Assembly: GCA_904502015.1 (NCBI GenBank)
Contig: CAJGEA010000013.1
Coordinates: 1-21,726, forward strand
Direction: 5' to 3'
Source: an uncultured Clostridia bacterium
GTDB taxonomy: Bacteria > Bacillota > Clostridia > Oscillospirales > CAG-272
DNA length: 21,726 nucleotides
Under the pieces are notes generated by a model. It was not told the DNA's origin. It ran no database searches and was given only the letters and a program-made list of their open reading frames with translations. The first letter of the stretch is position 1. Each line of letters begins with the position of its first letter. This document shows, in pieces, positions 8,146-15,889 of the stretch. Made by a program: the position numbers and the translations under genes.

Positions 8146-8988
8146 TTAAGGGTTGCTGTCCGCGCCCTGCGGCTCGGTCACGGGTTCGGTCACGGCCTCG
8201 GCCGTTCCCACCGTTTCGTCGGGCAGGGGGGTAAACTCGGCGTGGTCGATGAGGGAGGACACATGCTTCCACAGCGTGGGGTACTTCTCCTTGTAGAAGC
8301 TCTCGGCGGTGCGCGCGTTGCGTACCCTGCGCGGGATCTGGAGTTCGGTTATCGTCCCGTCCAGCATGGCGGCGAACGCCACGGTGGAGTCGTAATTCTT
8401 GTGGAATTCCTCGGGCGCGGATACCGTGTGCTGCAGGATCTCAAACTGCTTGCCGTCCCGCATGGTATAGGTCACCGAGAGACCGCGGCTGCTGTCGCAA
8501 TCCACGACGTAGCTTTTGACCTGCTTCCATTCGTAGTGATGGGTGAAGCCGAGGGTGTGGGTGGTAATGCCGTCCTCGGACACCACGGTGTAGACGTTGA
8601 CCGACACCACGCCGCAGATCACCGCGCCCGCGATCAGCACGGCGGTAATGACGTTCATGACGCGCTTGCTCCCCAACAGGGATTTCTTCTCACCGAGCAT
8701 GGGGGCGTTGAGGGCGGGCTTCTTTTCGTAGTCCTGCTCGGAGGGCAGGAATTGCAGAACGAGGGCAAATTCCAGCAGCATGAAGGCGGCCCACGTGCAG
8801 GTGGTGGAGGCGGTCATGAGGGCGTAGGCGGTCTGTCCCGCGAGGCGGGAGGCGGTCAGGGCGGCGGTGATCCGCCCCGTGACCAGAATATACACGCCCA
8901 TGCCCAGGAGCACGGCGAAGGTGCCGAAAATGAGATACAGAATATCCCGCCCGTTCTTGCGGGATTTTTTTCTTGCGGGTTGTTTCAT
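8146..8988 (-). CDS. Hypothetical membrane protein downstream of hom
   Basis: 280 residues. Start ATG at 8988, beginning MKQPARKKSRK, 16 bp after the hom stop. No clear ribosome site is seen, so translation may be coupled to hom; an upstream in-frame TTG at 9045 lies inside hom and is less likely. The basic N terminus is followed by hydrophobic segments at about 16-38, 50-80 and 110-135. A soluble domain follows that starts EDGITTHTLGFTHHYEW and contains YTMRDGKQFEI, and the tail is Thr/Glu/Pro-rich. The beta-rich segment recalls a PH-like domain but no family is certain. Function is unknown; co-transcription with homoserine dehydrogenase may be only positional. Confidence 0.75.
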   Translation of the reverse strand: MKQPARKKSRKNGRDILYLIFGTFAVLLGMGVYILVTGRITAALTASRLAGQTAYALMTASTTCTWAAFMLLEFALVLQFLPSEQDYEKKPALNAPMLGEKKSLLGSKRVMNVITAVLIAGAVICGVVSVNVYTVVSEDGITTHTLGFTHHYEWKQVKSYVVDCDSSRGLSVTYTMRDGKQFEILQHTVSAPEEFHKNYDSTVAFAAMLDGTITELQIPRRVRNARTAESFYKEKYPTLWKHVSSLIDHAEFTPLPDETVGTAEAVTEPVTEPQGADSNP

Positions 8989-9004
8989 GGGACGAGAGGA
9001 TCGA

Positions 9005-10222
9005 TCAAAGCAGACGGATGCGGCTGACGAGGGGATAACCCGCAAGCGCGATCTTCTCGCAAACCTCGGATTCGGTCAGCTCAGCCGAGATGAAGGACAG
9101 GCGGCCCTCGGTGTGGCGCAGGACGTTCAGCTCTCCAAAAATGGCGGCGAGCTTGTCAGCAGCCGCGGCGGGCGCGTCCAGCACGACCAGACTGCGGCAG
9201 ACGTAGGCGTTGATGTCGGCCATATCCTCGGGGGCGGCGTCGGTCCATACGGGTGCCCGGAGGGAGGCCGCGTCATGGCCCATAATGTCCACCATGTCGG
9301 CTACGACAGCGCTGGCGGTGGGCAGCTTGCCCGCGCCGGGGCCGTAGAACATGACCTCGCCTACCATGTTGGCCTTCACGAGAATGCCGTTGAACACGTC
9401 ATTGACGCCCGAAATGGGGTTGGAAATGGGCACCAGACGGGGGGATACCATGGCAAGAATTCTGCCATCGATGGATTTCTCGGTGTGGCCGATCAGCTTG
9501 ACGGCGTAACCCAGCTCGCGGGCAAGATCGGTGTCCGCGGTGGTGATTTTGGTGATGCCCTCGCAGGGGATCGCGTTGGGATCCAGACGTTTACCGAATG
9601 CCATGGCGGCCAGAATGACGATCTTGCGGGCGGCGTCCAGGCCCTCTACGTCGGCGGCGGGGTTGGCCTCGGCGTAGCCCTTTTTCTGGGCGTCCTTCAG
9701 GACGGTCTCAAAGGATGCGCCCTCGGTCACCATCTTGGTGAGGATGTAGTTGGTAGTACCGTTGAGAATGCCACTGACCGACTCAATGCGGTTGGAGGCA
9801 AGGTCTACGCGCATGGGGCGGATGATTGGAATACCGCCGCCCACGCTGGCTTCAAACATATAGGATACGCCGTGCGCGGCCGCGATCTCCAGCAGCTCGG
9901 TGCCGAAGGTGGCGACGACCTCCTTGTTGGAGGTGACCACGCTCTTGCCCGCCTCAAGGCAGGCGCGGGTGAAGTCGTAGGCGGGGTGCGCACCGCCCAT
10001 CATCTCGGCGACGAGAGATACCTCGGGGTCGCTGAGGATGGTGTTGAAATCATGCACAACGAGGTGGCCGAGCGGGGAATTCGGGAACTCGCGCAGATCG
10101 AGAATGTATTTGATGTTGACGGAGTCGCCCACCTTTTTTTCGATGAGGGCTTTGTTCTGCGTCAGGACCTCGGCAGTGCCGCCGCCCACGACGCCAAAGC
10201 CGAGAATGGCAACTTGAATCAT
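9005..10222 (-). CDS. hom: Homoserine dehydrogenase
   Basis: 405 residues; ATG at 10222 with AAAGGAA upstream. It catalyses NAD(P)-dependent reduction of aspartate semialdehyde to homoserine, the branch point to threonine and methionine, in the cytoplasm. The N-terminal Rossmann motif is ILGFGVVGGGTAE. The family signature GILNGTTNYILT lies near residue 155, and the catalytic-domain motif AEANPAADVEGLDAARK follows. The final 80 residues form the short ACT-like regulatory domain usual in Gram-positive enzymes of about 400-430 residues, consistent with feedback control by threonine. It is the first gene of a two-gene minus-strand unit, divergent from the DUF4364 gene; no thrB or thrC is in view. 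Confidence 0.95.
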   Translation of the reverse strand: MIQVAILGFGVVGGGTAEVLTQNKALIEKKVGDSVNIKYILDLREFPNSPLGHLVVHDFNTILSDPEVSLVAEMMGGAHPAYDFTRACLEAGKSVVTSNKEVVATFGTELLEIAAAHGVSYMFEASVGGGIPIIRPMRVDLASNRIESVSGILNGTTNYILTKMVTEGASFETVLKDAQKKGYAEANPAADVEGLDAARKIVILAAMAFGKRLDPNAIPCEGITKITTADTDLARELGYAVKLIGHTEKSIDGRILAMVSPRLVPISNPISGVNDVFNGILVKANMVGEVMFYGPGAGKLPTASAVVADMVDIMGHDAASLRAPVWTDAAPEDMADINAYVCRSLVVLDAPAAAADKLAAIFGELNVLRHTEGRLSFISAELTESEVCEKIALAGYPLVSRIRLL

Positions 10223-10295
10223 AGCTTTATTCCTTTCTTTTGGTGAAACGGGCGCAAATTGACCGAAAAGGCCGCTCCCGATGGCTTACTTATAT

Positions 10296-10324
10296 ATCAT
10301 ACCACAAAATTGCGAAAAATGCAA
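10296..10324 (-). promoter_or_regulatory. Promoter of hom
   Basis: Read on the minus strand: TTGCAT (10324-10319), a 17-bp spacer and TATGAT (10301-10296) preceded by TGG, an extended -10. It is about 75 bp upstream of the hom ATG. No T-box or SAM-riboswitch core was recognised in the short leader. Confidence 0.8.
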
Positions 10325-10333
10325 ACAAAACTC

Positions 10334-10362
10334 TTGAAAAAAACTTAAAAATATGATAAAAT
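10334..10362 (+). promoter_or_regulatory. Promoter of the DUF4364 gene
   Basis: TTGAAA (10334-10339), a 17-bp AT-rich spacer and TAAAAT (10357-10362). It is divergent from the hom promoter, with the two -35 boxes only about 10 bp apart, so a regulator bound there could affect both. Confidence 0.6.
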
Positions 10363-10394
10363 AATAAAAAATTTTTCGGGAGGGGGTGTCGGGG

Positions 10395-10955
10395 ATGTCT
10401 TCACCGATCGGAAGCAAGCAAAACGTAAAGATCTTTTTGCTCTACCTGATGCAAAACGTGGGGTATCCGCTGGACTACATTACGCTGAATGACGTGGTTA
10501 TGCAGACCGACTACATCGCCTATCTGGATTTTGCCGAGGCGTTTGCCGAGCTGGAGGAAGCAGGGCTTGTCGAGAAGACGGAGAACGGGCAAAACGAGGC
10601 GGGAGAGGACACATACACGGTCACGAAAAAGGGTGTGTGTGTTGCGGACTCCATGCGCGGTGAGGTGCTGGCCACCATTCTGGAGGAGAGCCTGGCCTGC
10701 GCGCTCCGCTTTCTGGATTTTCAACGTCGGGGCGTTAAAATATCATGTAGACGCACCCAAAACCCTGCGGGGGGCTATGACCTGCGCTGTTCGGTGACAG
10801 AGGCTGGGAAGAGCCTGCTGGACATGACACTGTGGGTGGACTCAGCGACACGGGCCGACCGCATGGAGCAACAGTTCCGCGACCGCCCCGAGCAGATGTA
10901 CCGCGGTATTCTGGCAATGCTCTCCGGAAAAGTAAATTACCTGTTTGATTCTTAA
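10395..10955 (+). CDS. DUF4364 family winged-helix protein
   Basis: 186 residues. ATG at 10395 is preferred to an in-frame GTG at 10386 because the ribosome site GGGAGGGGG at 10378-10386 overlaps that GTG. The N-terminal 80 residues (NVKIFLLYLMQNVGYPL, then a Leu-rich helix and GLVEK) fit the winged-helix region of DUF4364, a family common in Clostridia and thought to be DNA-binding. The C-terminal half, with an alternating beta pattern, matches the family length of about 170-190. It lies 37 bp upstream of the cytidylate-kinase-like gene and is probably co-transcribed with it. Its targets are unknown. Confidence 0.82.
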   Translation: MSSPIGSKQNVKIFLLYLMQNVGYPLDYITLNDVVMQTDYIAYLDFAEAFAELEEAGLVEKTENGQNEAGEDTYTVTKKGVCVADSMRGEVLATILEESLACALRFLDFQRRGVKISCRRTQNPAGGYDLRCSVTEAGKSLLDMTLWVDSATRADRMEQQFRDRPEQMYRGILAMLSGKVNYLFDS

Positions 10956-10992
10956 TTGTTTGTTGACAAATGCGCGAAAAGGAGGAATGATT

Positions 10993-11571
10993 ATGCAGAT
11001 TACCATTACGGGCAAGCTGGGGAGCGGAAAATCCACGGTTTGCAAGCTGATTGCTGAAAAGTACGGCTACGAGATTTTTTCCACGGGCGCCATTCAACGC
11101 GAGGTTGCCAAGGAATTGGGGATCACACCGCTGGAGCTCAATATTCGCATGAAGCAGGATCGCAGTCTGGATGATCGGCTGGATTCCACGGTCACCCGTC
11201 TTTCCCTGGAACGTAAGGGCGACAAGCTCATTTTCGATTCCCGCATGGCGTGGCACTTTGCCACCGACGTGTTCAAGATCTTCGTTACCGTAGATCCCAT
11301 GACCGCTGCCGAACGTGTCATGGCGAACCCTCGGCCTGAGGAGCCCTATGATTCGGTTGAGGATGCTTGCTCGGGGTTGATTGAGCGCAGCCGTGAAGAG
11401 CAGGCGCGCTTCTTGTCTATGTACGGCGTGGATTACTATGATTTTAAAAATCATAACCTCGTGATAGACTCCACCCACCGCACGCCCGAGGAGATTGTGG
11501 ACATCGTTTGGGAGGCGTTTGAGGCGTATTGCCAGGATCCTGTGGCGAACGCACATCGGGAATATCTCTGA
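10993..11571 (+). CDS. Cytidylate-kinase-like P-loop protein
   Basis: 192 residues. Of two nearby ATGs, 10993 has the right 7-base spacing from AAAGGAGG, while 10987 is too close. The Walker A motif GKLGSGKST is at residues 7-15, followed by a short-chain nucleotide-kinase layout: FSTGAIQR (substrate-side helix), LIFDSRMAWHF (Walker-B-like strand) and a LID-like segment near ERVMANPRPEEPYDS. It matches the cytidylate-kinase-like family (AAK-type) rather than canonical Cmk, which is longer. The substrate is probably a nucleoside monophosphate, but is not proven. It follows the DUF4364 gene in a likely two-gene operon. Confidence 0.82.
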   Translation: MQITITGKLGSGKSTVCKLIAEKYGYEIFSTGAIQREVAKELGITPLELNIRMKQDRSLDDRLDSTVTRLSLERKGDKLIFDSRMAWHFATDVFKIFVTVDPMTAAERVMANPRPEEPYDSVEDACSGLIERSREEQARFLSMYGVDYYDFKNHNLVIDSTHRTPEEIVDIVWEAFEAYCQDPVANAHREYL

Positions 11572-11654
11572 CCCGCTCGGTGGTTTTTTCAAAACCCTTC
11601 ATTATTATATATGGACTTTCCGGCGCCGTGGCTGTTCCGATCGTGAATGGCTGC

Positions 11655-11696
11655 GGCGTCGATGTGCGTCGACGCGCGTCGACGCTCATTGACGCC
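11655..11696. repeat. 42-bp palindrome built on GCGTCGACGC
   Basis: Two adjacent copies of the self-complementary GCGTCGACGC fill 11666-11685. They are flanked by GGCGTCGATGT on the left and TCATTGACGCC on the right, which pair with two mismatches. The whole forms a stable cruciform or hairpin. There is no T run after it, so it is not a standard terminator. Confidence 0.85.
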
Positions 11697-11915
11697 GTGG
11701 CGAGGGGCGCGAGGTGGGTGCCAATTTATGGTACGCACGTTCGCGGGCGTGGGCGCCGACTGCCTGAGCCTGTTGAGGGGATTGGCCTGCACACGTAAGG
11801 AGATTTTCTGCGCTGTTGGGCGAGCACCCGCCGTCCGATGGCGTGTCGGGCTTCCAAAAAACTCCATTTACGGGGGCTGCGCAACGATGCCGATAGAAAA
11901 TATTGAATTTACCTG

Positions 11916-11944
11916 TTGATTTTTCCATGGAAATTTGGTATAAT
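11916..11944 (+). promoter_or_regulatory. Upstream promoter of the Cys-repeat operon
   Basis: TTGATT (11916-11921), 17-bp spacer and perfect TATAAT (11939-11944), preceded by TGG (extended -10). It lies about 280 bp upstream of the start codon and could make a longer leader transcript or a separate small RNA. Confidence 0.7.
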
Positions 11945-12025
11945 GGAGTCGCGGGTGAGGAAATAGTCTCCCGAAACGCATTTGCATGATTTTTTTATAA
12001 ATGTCAAAAAAATGTTCGAAACCCC

Positions 12026-12054
12026 TTGACATTGACTTGAAATTGTGGTAGAAT
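12026..12054 (+). promoter_or_regulatory. Main promoter of the Cys-repeat operon
   Basis: Consensus TTGACA (12026-12031), 17-bp spacer, TAGAAT (12049-12054) and TGTGG directly before the -10. It is the strongest candidate for driving the highly codon-biased gene that follows, with a leader of about 165 nt. Confidence 0.82.
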
Positions 12055-12136
12055 AATCCTATCCATCAAGATGTATTTGTCTGCCTATGCCCAAAAGCAG
12101 GCTGGTTCGTCGTGGCATTATCATTGTTTTTTCTTG

Positions 12137-12166
12137 AATTTTCCTTGTCCGACAAGGAGAATTTTT
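12137..12166 (+). terminator. Terminator-like hairpin in the leader (possible attenuator)
   Basis: AATTTTCCTTGT (12137-12148) pairs with ACAAGGAGAATT (12152-12163), one G-U pair, with a 3-nt CCG loop and a short T run to 12166. It lies between the promoter and the start codon, so it may attenuate transcription or stabilise the mRNA 5' end. Confidence 0.5.
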
Positions 12167-12225
12167 AGGGGAGACAGTGTTAATATATATTATTTGTTAT
12201 CAATTTATTTATGGAGGAAAGAAAC

Positions 12226-15200
12226 ATGAAAACAAGACTTTTGGCGCTTGTACTCGCTTGCCTGATGGTTCTTTCTGTGATGCCCGTGGTGGCATTCGCA
12301 GAGGACTTCTGTGAGCTCTCGAGCCAGGTAGACGGCGACCATACGCTGGCTTCCTGCCCTGATGGTGAGTACATCAAGACGGTCGAGCCCCAGTGCGGAA
12401 CCAAGTGGGGTTACGATCTGTTCAAGTGCCCCGCTTGCGGCGAATTCTTCGCTGACAACTTTGTTGAGCCCGATCACGACGCTCACGCGCTTGAGCTGGT
12501 TGCTAAGGGAACCGCATCCACCTGTAAGGTGGCAGGTATCTCTGCTAAGTATAAGTGCCTGAACTGCCCCTACGAGGAGGGCGGCAAGCCTCTGCCCGTG
12601 CTCGAGCACGACTGGCAGCAGACCGGTACCGCTACCGGCGGTTGCACCAGCACTGCTCAGCTCACCTTCAAGTGCACTCTCTGCGGTGACACTAAGACCG
12701 AGGGCACCAAGAACGAGCATAGCTGGATCACTCCTCCCGAGATCGTCAAGGAGCCCGAGCTGAACGCTGAGGGCGAGCTGATCAACGGTGAGGCAAAGTA
12801 CACCTGCGGTTCCTGCGGTGAGACCAAGCTTGTTGTGATCATCGCCGAGCACGACTGCACTCTCGTTAAGGTTCCTGCTAAGGCTGCTACCTGCGTTGCT
12901 GACGGTAACATCGAGTACTGGCAGTGCTCTCACAAGAACTGCGGTAAGATCTACGCCGACGCTGCCGGCACCATCGAGCTGACCGCTGAGGACATCGTTA
13001 CCACTGCCGGCGCTCACAACCTGAAGAAGGTTGACGCTAAGCCCGCTACTTGCGATAAGAACACCCAGCAGGTTGTCCCCGGTACCATCGAGTACTACGT
13101 ATGCCAGAACGCTGGCTGCGGCAAGAAGTTCGCTGACGCTGAGGCTACCGTTGAGGTGACTGATGTCACTGACAACGAGGGTCATGCTTGGCGCGAGGAG
13201 GGCTACGTAGCTCCTACCTGTACCCTGTGGGGCGGTACCCGCTACATCTGCGGTAACTGTGGTGCCATCAAGAACAACGAGCCTGAGGCGCCCCTCGGCC
13301 ATACCACTTGGGACGATGCTAGCAGCACCAACAAGAACGAGACCTGGACCTCCTGCCAGAAGGGTGGCGAGCGTACCTGGGATTGCGGTCGTTGCGGCAC
13401 CGCTCAGAAGGAAGCTGTTGCGGCTCACACCCTCTCGTCCGTGAGCTTCAAGGCTACCTGCACGAACTTCGCATACTCCTTCAACTACTGCACCGCTTGC
13501 GATGCAACCAACCAGGCTGCAACCGCAACTCACAAGAACGTAGTTTACGATCTGTCTGTTCCCGTTCTGGATGCAGAAGGCAACTACACCTACGATGCAA
13601 ACGGCAAGATGATCCGCACCCTCTATGCGGTTATCGGCAACGTTACCTACGGTGAGACCCTGGATGCCGCCAACCACAACTGGATCGTTCGTGATACCAA
13701 CGCTCCCACCTGCACCACCGACGGTGACAGAGTTTGGTACTGCCCCGATTGCGCTAACACCTTCTACACCGAGGTTGTTCCCGCATTCCACTCCAAGCCC
13801 CAGGGCGAGCCTGTTGCTGACGTGGCTGCTACCTGCACCACCGATGCATACAAGACCTACCTCTGCCAGGTTTGCAACACCGAGTACACTCTCACCGAGG
13901 CAGGCACCGCTACCGGCCACAGCACCGAGCTGGCTTACGTAGCTACCGTTGCTCCCACCTGCTCCACCAAGGGCTACGATCTCTATGCTTGCACCAATGA
14001 CGGTTGCACCTACACCGCAAAGAGAAACGAGACCGCTAAGATCCAGTACGTTCTCGGTACCTTCTACACCGAGATCGAGGGCGATACCAGCTATGCGGAG
14101 CGCGACGAGTACAAGAAGGACTTCGTCGGCTACTACAAGGATTCTCATCCCAACGCCGAGAAGAAGGACGTACATATCCAGGGTGACTGCACCAAGCTGG
14201 GTCTGTACAGATACTACTGCGCAGATTGCGACACCTACATTCTGGTTGCAATGCCCGGTACCGGCCTGGGTCACTACAACGACGGCGACTACGATGACAA
14301 CACTGTTGTAAACGGTCAGGTTAAGTACGAGTCCGCTGCCGTAACTCCCACCTGCACCACTCCCGGCGCGACCCATGCATTCGTTTGCATGTACTGCGAC
14401 ACCTACGTTCCCGCAACCTCCATTTCCGCAACCGGTCACAGCCTGACCGAGGTTACCGAGGTTCCTGCTGACAAGTGCAACATCGGTTACTGGTACTGCT
14501 CCGTTTGTGAGAATATGTTTACCGACGCCGAGGGCAAGAACGCCGTTGCCGACTTCCTGGATCATGATCCCAAGGAGCTGGACGGCCGCGACCTGACCTG
14601 CACCAAGTTCAGCTACCAGCACTATGCTTGCAAGAACTGCGGCATCGAGTATATCGACAGCTACGTTGCTGATCCCGGTCATAACTGGAACAAGACTGCA
14701 GGCAAGGCTCCCACTTGCGTCGAGGACGGCGTTAAGGATCTGTGGGTCTGCGACAGAGACATCTGTGACGAGGCTGCTACCGGCGGCTACGTAGATCCCG
14801 AGCATGACGGCTCCGTTCTTCCTGCTACCGGCATTCACGAGAACTCCGACGGCAGAAAGTTCACCGACAAGTGCACCGACACCGAGACCAACCGTGTCTG
14901 CGTAGTTTGCAAGGACTACATCGAAAGAAATCACCACTATGCTGATCCCATTTACGTTGACGCTACCTGCGTTGACTACGGCTACAACCTCTACATCTGC
15001 GTTGACTGCCACGACGACTACGTCGAGCAGGTAGCTGAGAAGACCGGCCACAATTGGGGCGAGTGGAAGCCTGTTGAGGGCAACCCCAACATGGAGGAGA
15101 GATTCTGCCAGGTTGAGCGTTGCGACGCTCGTGAGGAAAGAAAGATTGCTGACGTTGAGTACTTCGTTGAGATCGAGAACGTTCTTGGCGATGTCGGCTA

Positions 15201-15864
15201 CACCGATTCCTCTCTCATTGCTGTTACCGTTAAGATCAAGGCTGACTCTCCTCTGTGGGGGGTTCGTTTCGACCTGAACTATGACCAGAACCTGACCTTC
15301 GTTCGCGCCGAGAACGTTTCCAACAAGCTCGACTGCGGCTTCGACTTCTTCGACAATGGCAATGGTGTTGTCACCATGGCTGCTGACGCCTCCAACACCA
15401 ACGATAAGGAAAAGACCGACGTCACCATCGAGGGCATTGAGGATCTGTTCGTTGTATACTTCAGAATCACTCTGCCTCTGGATGCTGCAACCGGCCTGCC
15501 CGTTGTTGGCCACGATAAGACCGAGACCGCTCTCTCCATCACTCCTATCGACGCAATCGATGCAGCTGGTAAGGATCTTGAGGATGTATTCCACGGTGAT
15601 ATCGTTGACGGTCAGTACACCGATTCCGCTAAGATCGAGATTCTTCCTTTCATGAACTTCAACGAGGACTGCTGCGTCAACATGAAGGATCTCTCCCGCA
15701 TGTATGATCTGGTTCTTGCTGCAGGCTACGACGTAACTCTGGACATCGACCAGAACGGTGTCATCGAGGCTGTTGACTACGTAGCTCTGTACAGATTCCT
15801 TGTTCACGCTTGGTCTTACGAGTACATGACTCAGATCGGTGTTCCTGCCGAAGAGCTCGCTTGA
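12226..15864 (+). CDS. Secreted Cys-repeat scaffold with cohesin-like and dockerin-like C-terminal modules
   Basis: 1212 residues. ATG at 12226 has GGAGGAAAG upstream; the in-frame ATG at 12211 overlaps that ribosome site. Signal peptide 1-25 ends VVAFA before EDF. Residues 29 to about 970 hold about 20 units of roughly 45-50 residues with the pattern PTC...Y-x-C-x2-C (CPAC, CLNC, CGSC, CADC, CVDC; four or five have C-x4-C) and a closing GH. About 976-1130 is cohesin-like (LIAVTVKIKADSPLWGVRF). From 1139 is a dockerin type I-like module with two calcium loops, NFNEDCCVNMKD and the canonical DIDQNGVIEAVD. No catalytic domain is seen. Codons favour GCT, GTT and other forms of highly expressed genes. 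The role inferred is an abundant secreted assembly or surface protein that docks onto a cohesin, perhaps that of the next gene. Confidence 0.85.
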   Translation: MKTRLLALVLACLMVLSVMPVVAFAEDFCELSSQVDGDHTLASCPDGEYIKTVEPQCGTKWGYDLFKCPACGEFFADNFVEPDHDAHALELVAKGTASTCKVAGISAKYKCLNCPYEEGGKPLPVLEHDWQQTGTATGGCTSTAQLTFKCTLCGDTKTEGTKNEHSWITPPEIVKEPELNAEGELINGEAKYTCGSCGETKLVVIIAEHDCTLVKVPAKAATCVADGNIEYWQCSHKNCGKIYADAAGTIELTAEDIVTTAGAHNLKKVDAKPATCDKNTQQVVPGTIEYYVCQNAGCGKKFADAEATVEVTDVTDNEGHAWREEGYVAPTCTLWGGTRYICGNCGAIKNNEPEAPLGHTTWDDASSTNKNETWTSCQKGGERTWDCGRCGTAQKEAVAAHTLSSVSFKATCTNFAYSFNYCTACDATNQAATATHKNVVYDLSVPVLDAEGNYTYDANGKMIRTLYAVIGNVTYGETLDAANHNWIVRDTNAPTCTTDGDRVWYCPDCANTFYTEVVPAFHSKPQGEPVADVAATCTTDAYKTYLCQVCNTEYTLTEAGTATGHSTELAYVATVAPTCSTKGYDLYACTNDGCTYTAKRNETAKIQYVLGTFYTEIEGDTSYAERDEYKKDFVGYYKDSHPNAEKKDVHIQGDCTKLGLYRYYCADCDTYILVAMPGTGLGHYNDGDYDDNTVVNGQVKYESAAVTPTCTTPGATHAFVCMYCDTYVPATSISATGHSLTEVTEVPADKCNIGYWYCSVCENMFTDAEGKNAVADFLDHDPKELDGRDLTCTKFSYQHYACKNCGIEYIDSYVADPGHNWNKTAGKAPTCVEDGVKDLWVCDRDICDEAATGGYVDPEHDGSVLPATGIHENSDGRKFTDKCTDTETNRVCVVCKDYIERNHHYADPIYVDATCVDYGYNLYICVDCHDDYVEQVAEKTGHNWGEWKPVEGNPNMEERFCQVERCDAREERKIADVEYFVEIENVLGDVGYTDSSLIAVTVKIKADSPLWGVRFDLNYDQNLTFVRAENVSNKLDCGFDFFDNGNGVVTMAADASNTNDKEKTDVTIEGIEDLFVVYFRITLPLDAATGLPVVGHDKTETALSITPIDAIDAAGKDLEDVFHGDIVDGQYTDSAKIEILPFMNFNEDCCVNMKDLSRMYDLVLAAGYDVTLDIDQNGVIEAVDYVALYRFLVHAWSYEYMTQIGVPAEELA

Positions 15865-15874
15865 TTTGATCAAG
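15860..15874 (+). promoter_or_regulatory. Small inverted repeat at the gene junction
   Basis: CTTGAT-TTG-ATCAAG overlaps the stop codon of the Cys-repeat gene and ends 2 bases before the next ribosome site. A related GCTTGATTTG...GATCAA is found at the 3' end of the following gene (17291-17310). It may affect mRNA stability or the ratio of the two products. Confidence 0.35.
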
Positions 15875-15889
15875 TAGGAGGATTCTCCG

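Larger units (their letters stand above)
11572..12225. other. Gene-free region: GC-rich cruciform block, then promoters and leader
   Basis: No open reading frame here has a ribosome site or recognisable product. The left 300 bp (to about 11880) is GC-rich and repetitive and contains a 42-bp imperfect palindrome. The right 340 bp is AT-rich and contains two strong promoters and the leader of the Cys-repeat gene. The sharp change in base composition is unusual for one intergenic space. The GC-rich half could be a non-coding RNA or a decayed remnant. Confidence 0.55.

Noticed and set aside
9043..9045. TTG as start of the membrane protein downstream of hom
   Set aside because: It lies within the hom coding region and adds residues without membrane or family character; ATG at 8988 gives a normal basic N terminus, although its ribosome site is weak.
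8134..10246. Plus-strand open frames opposite hom and the downstream membrane gene
   Set aside because: The minus strand encodes an unmistakable homoserine dehydrogenase with its own promoter and ribosome site; the plus-strand frames are shadows.
11572..11592. Terminator just after the cytidylate-kinase-like gene
   Set aside because: There is a run of six T, but the stem before it is only about 3 bp, too weak to call.
11444..11928. Small open frames on both strands in the GC-rich gap
   Set aside because: They are Arg/Pro-rich, lack ribosome sites and cross the palindrome. Nothing supports translation.
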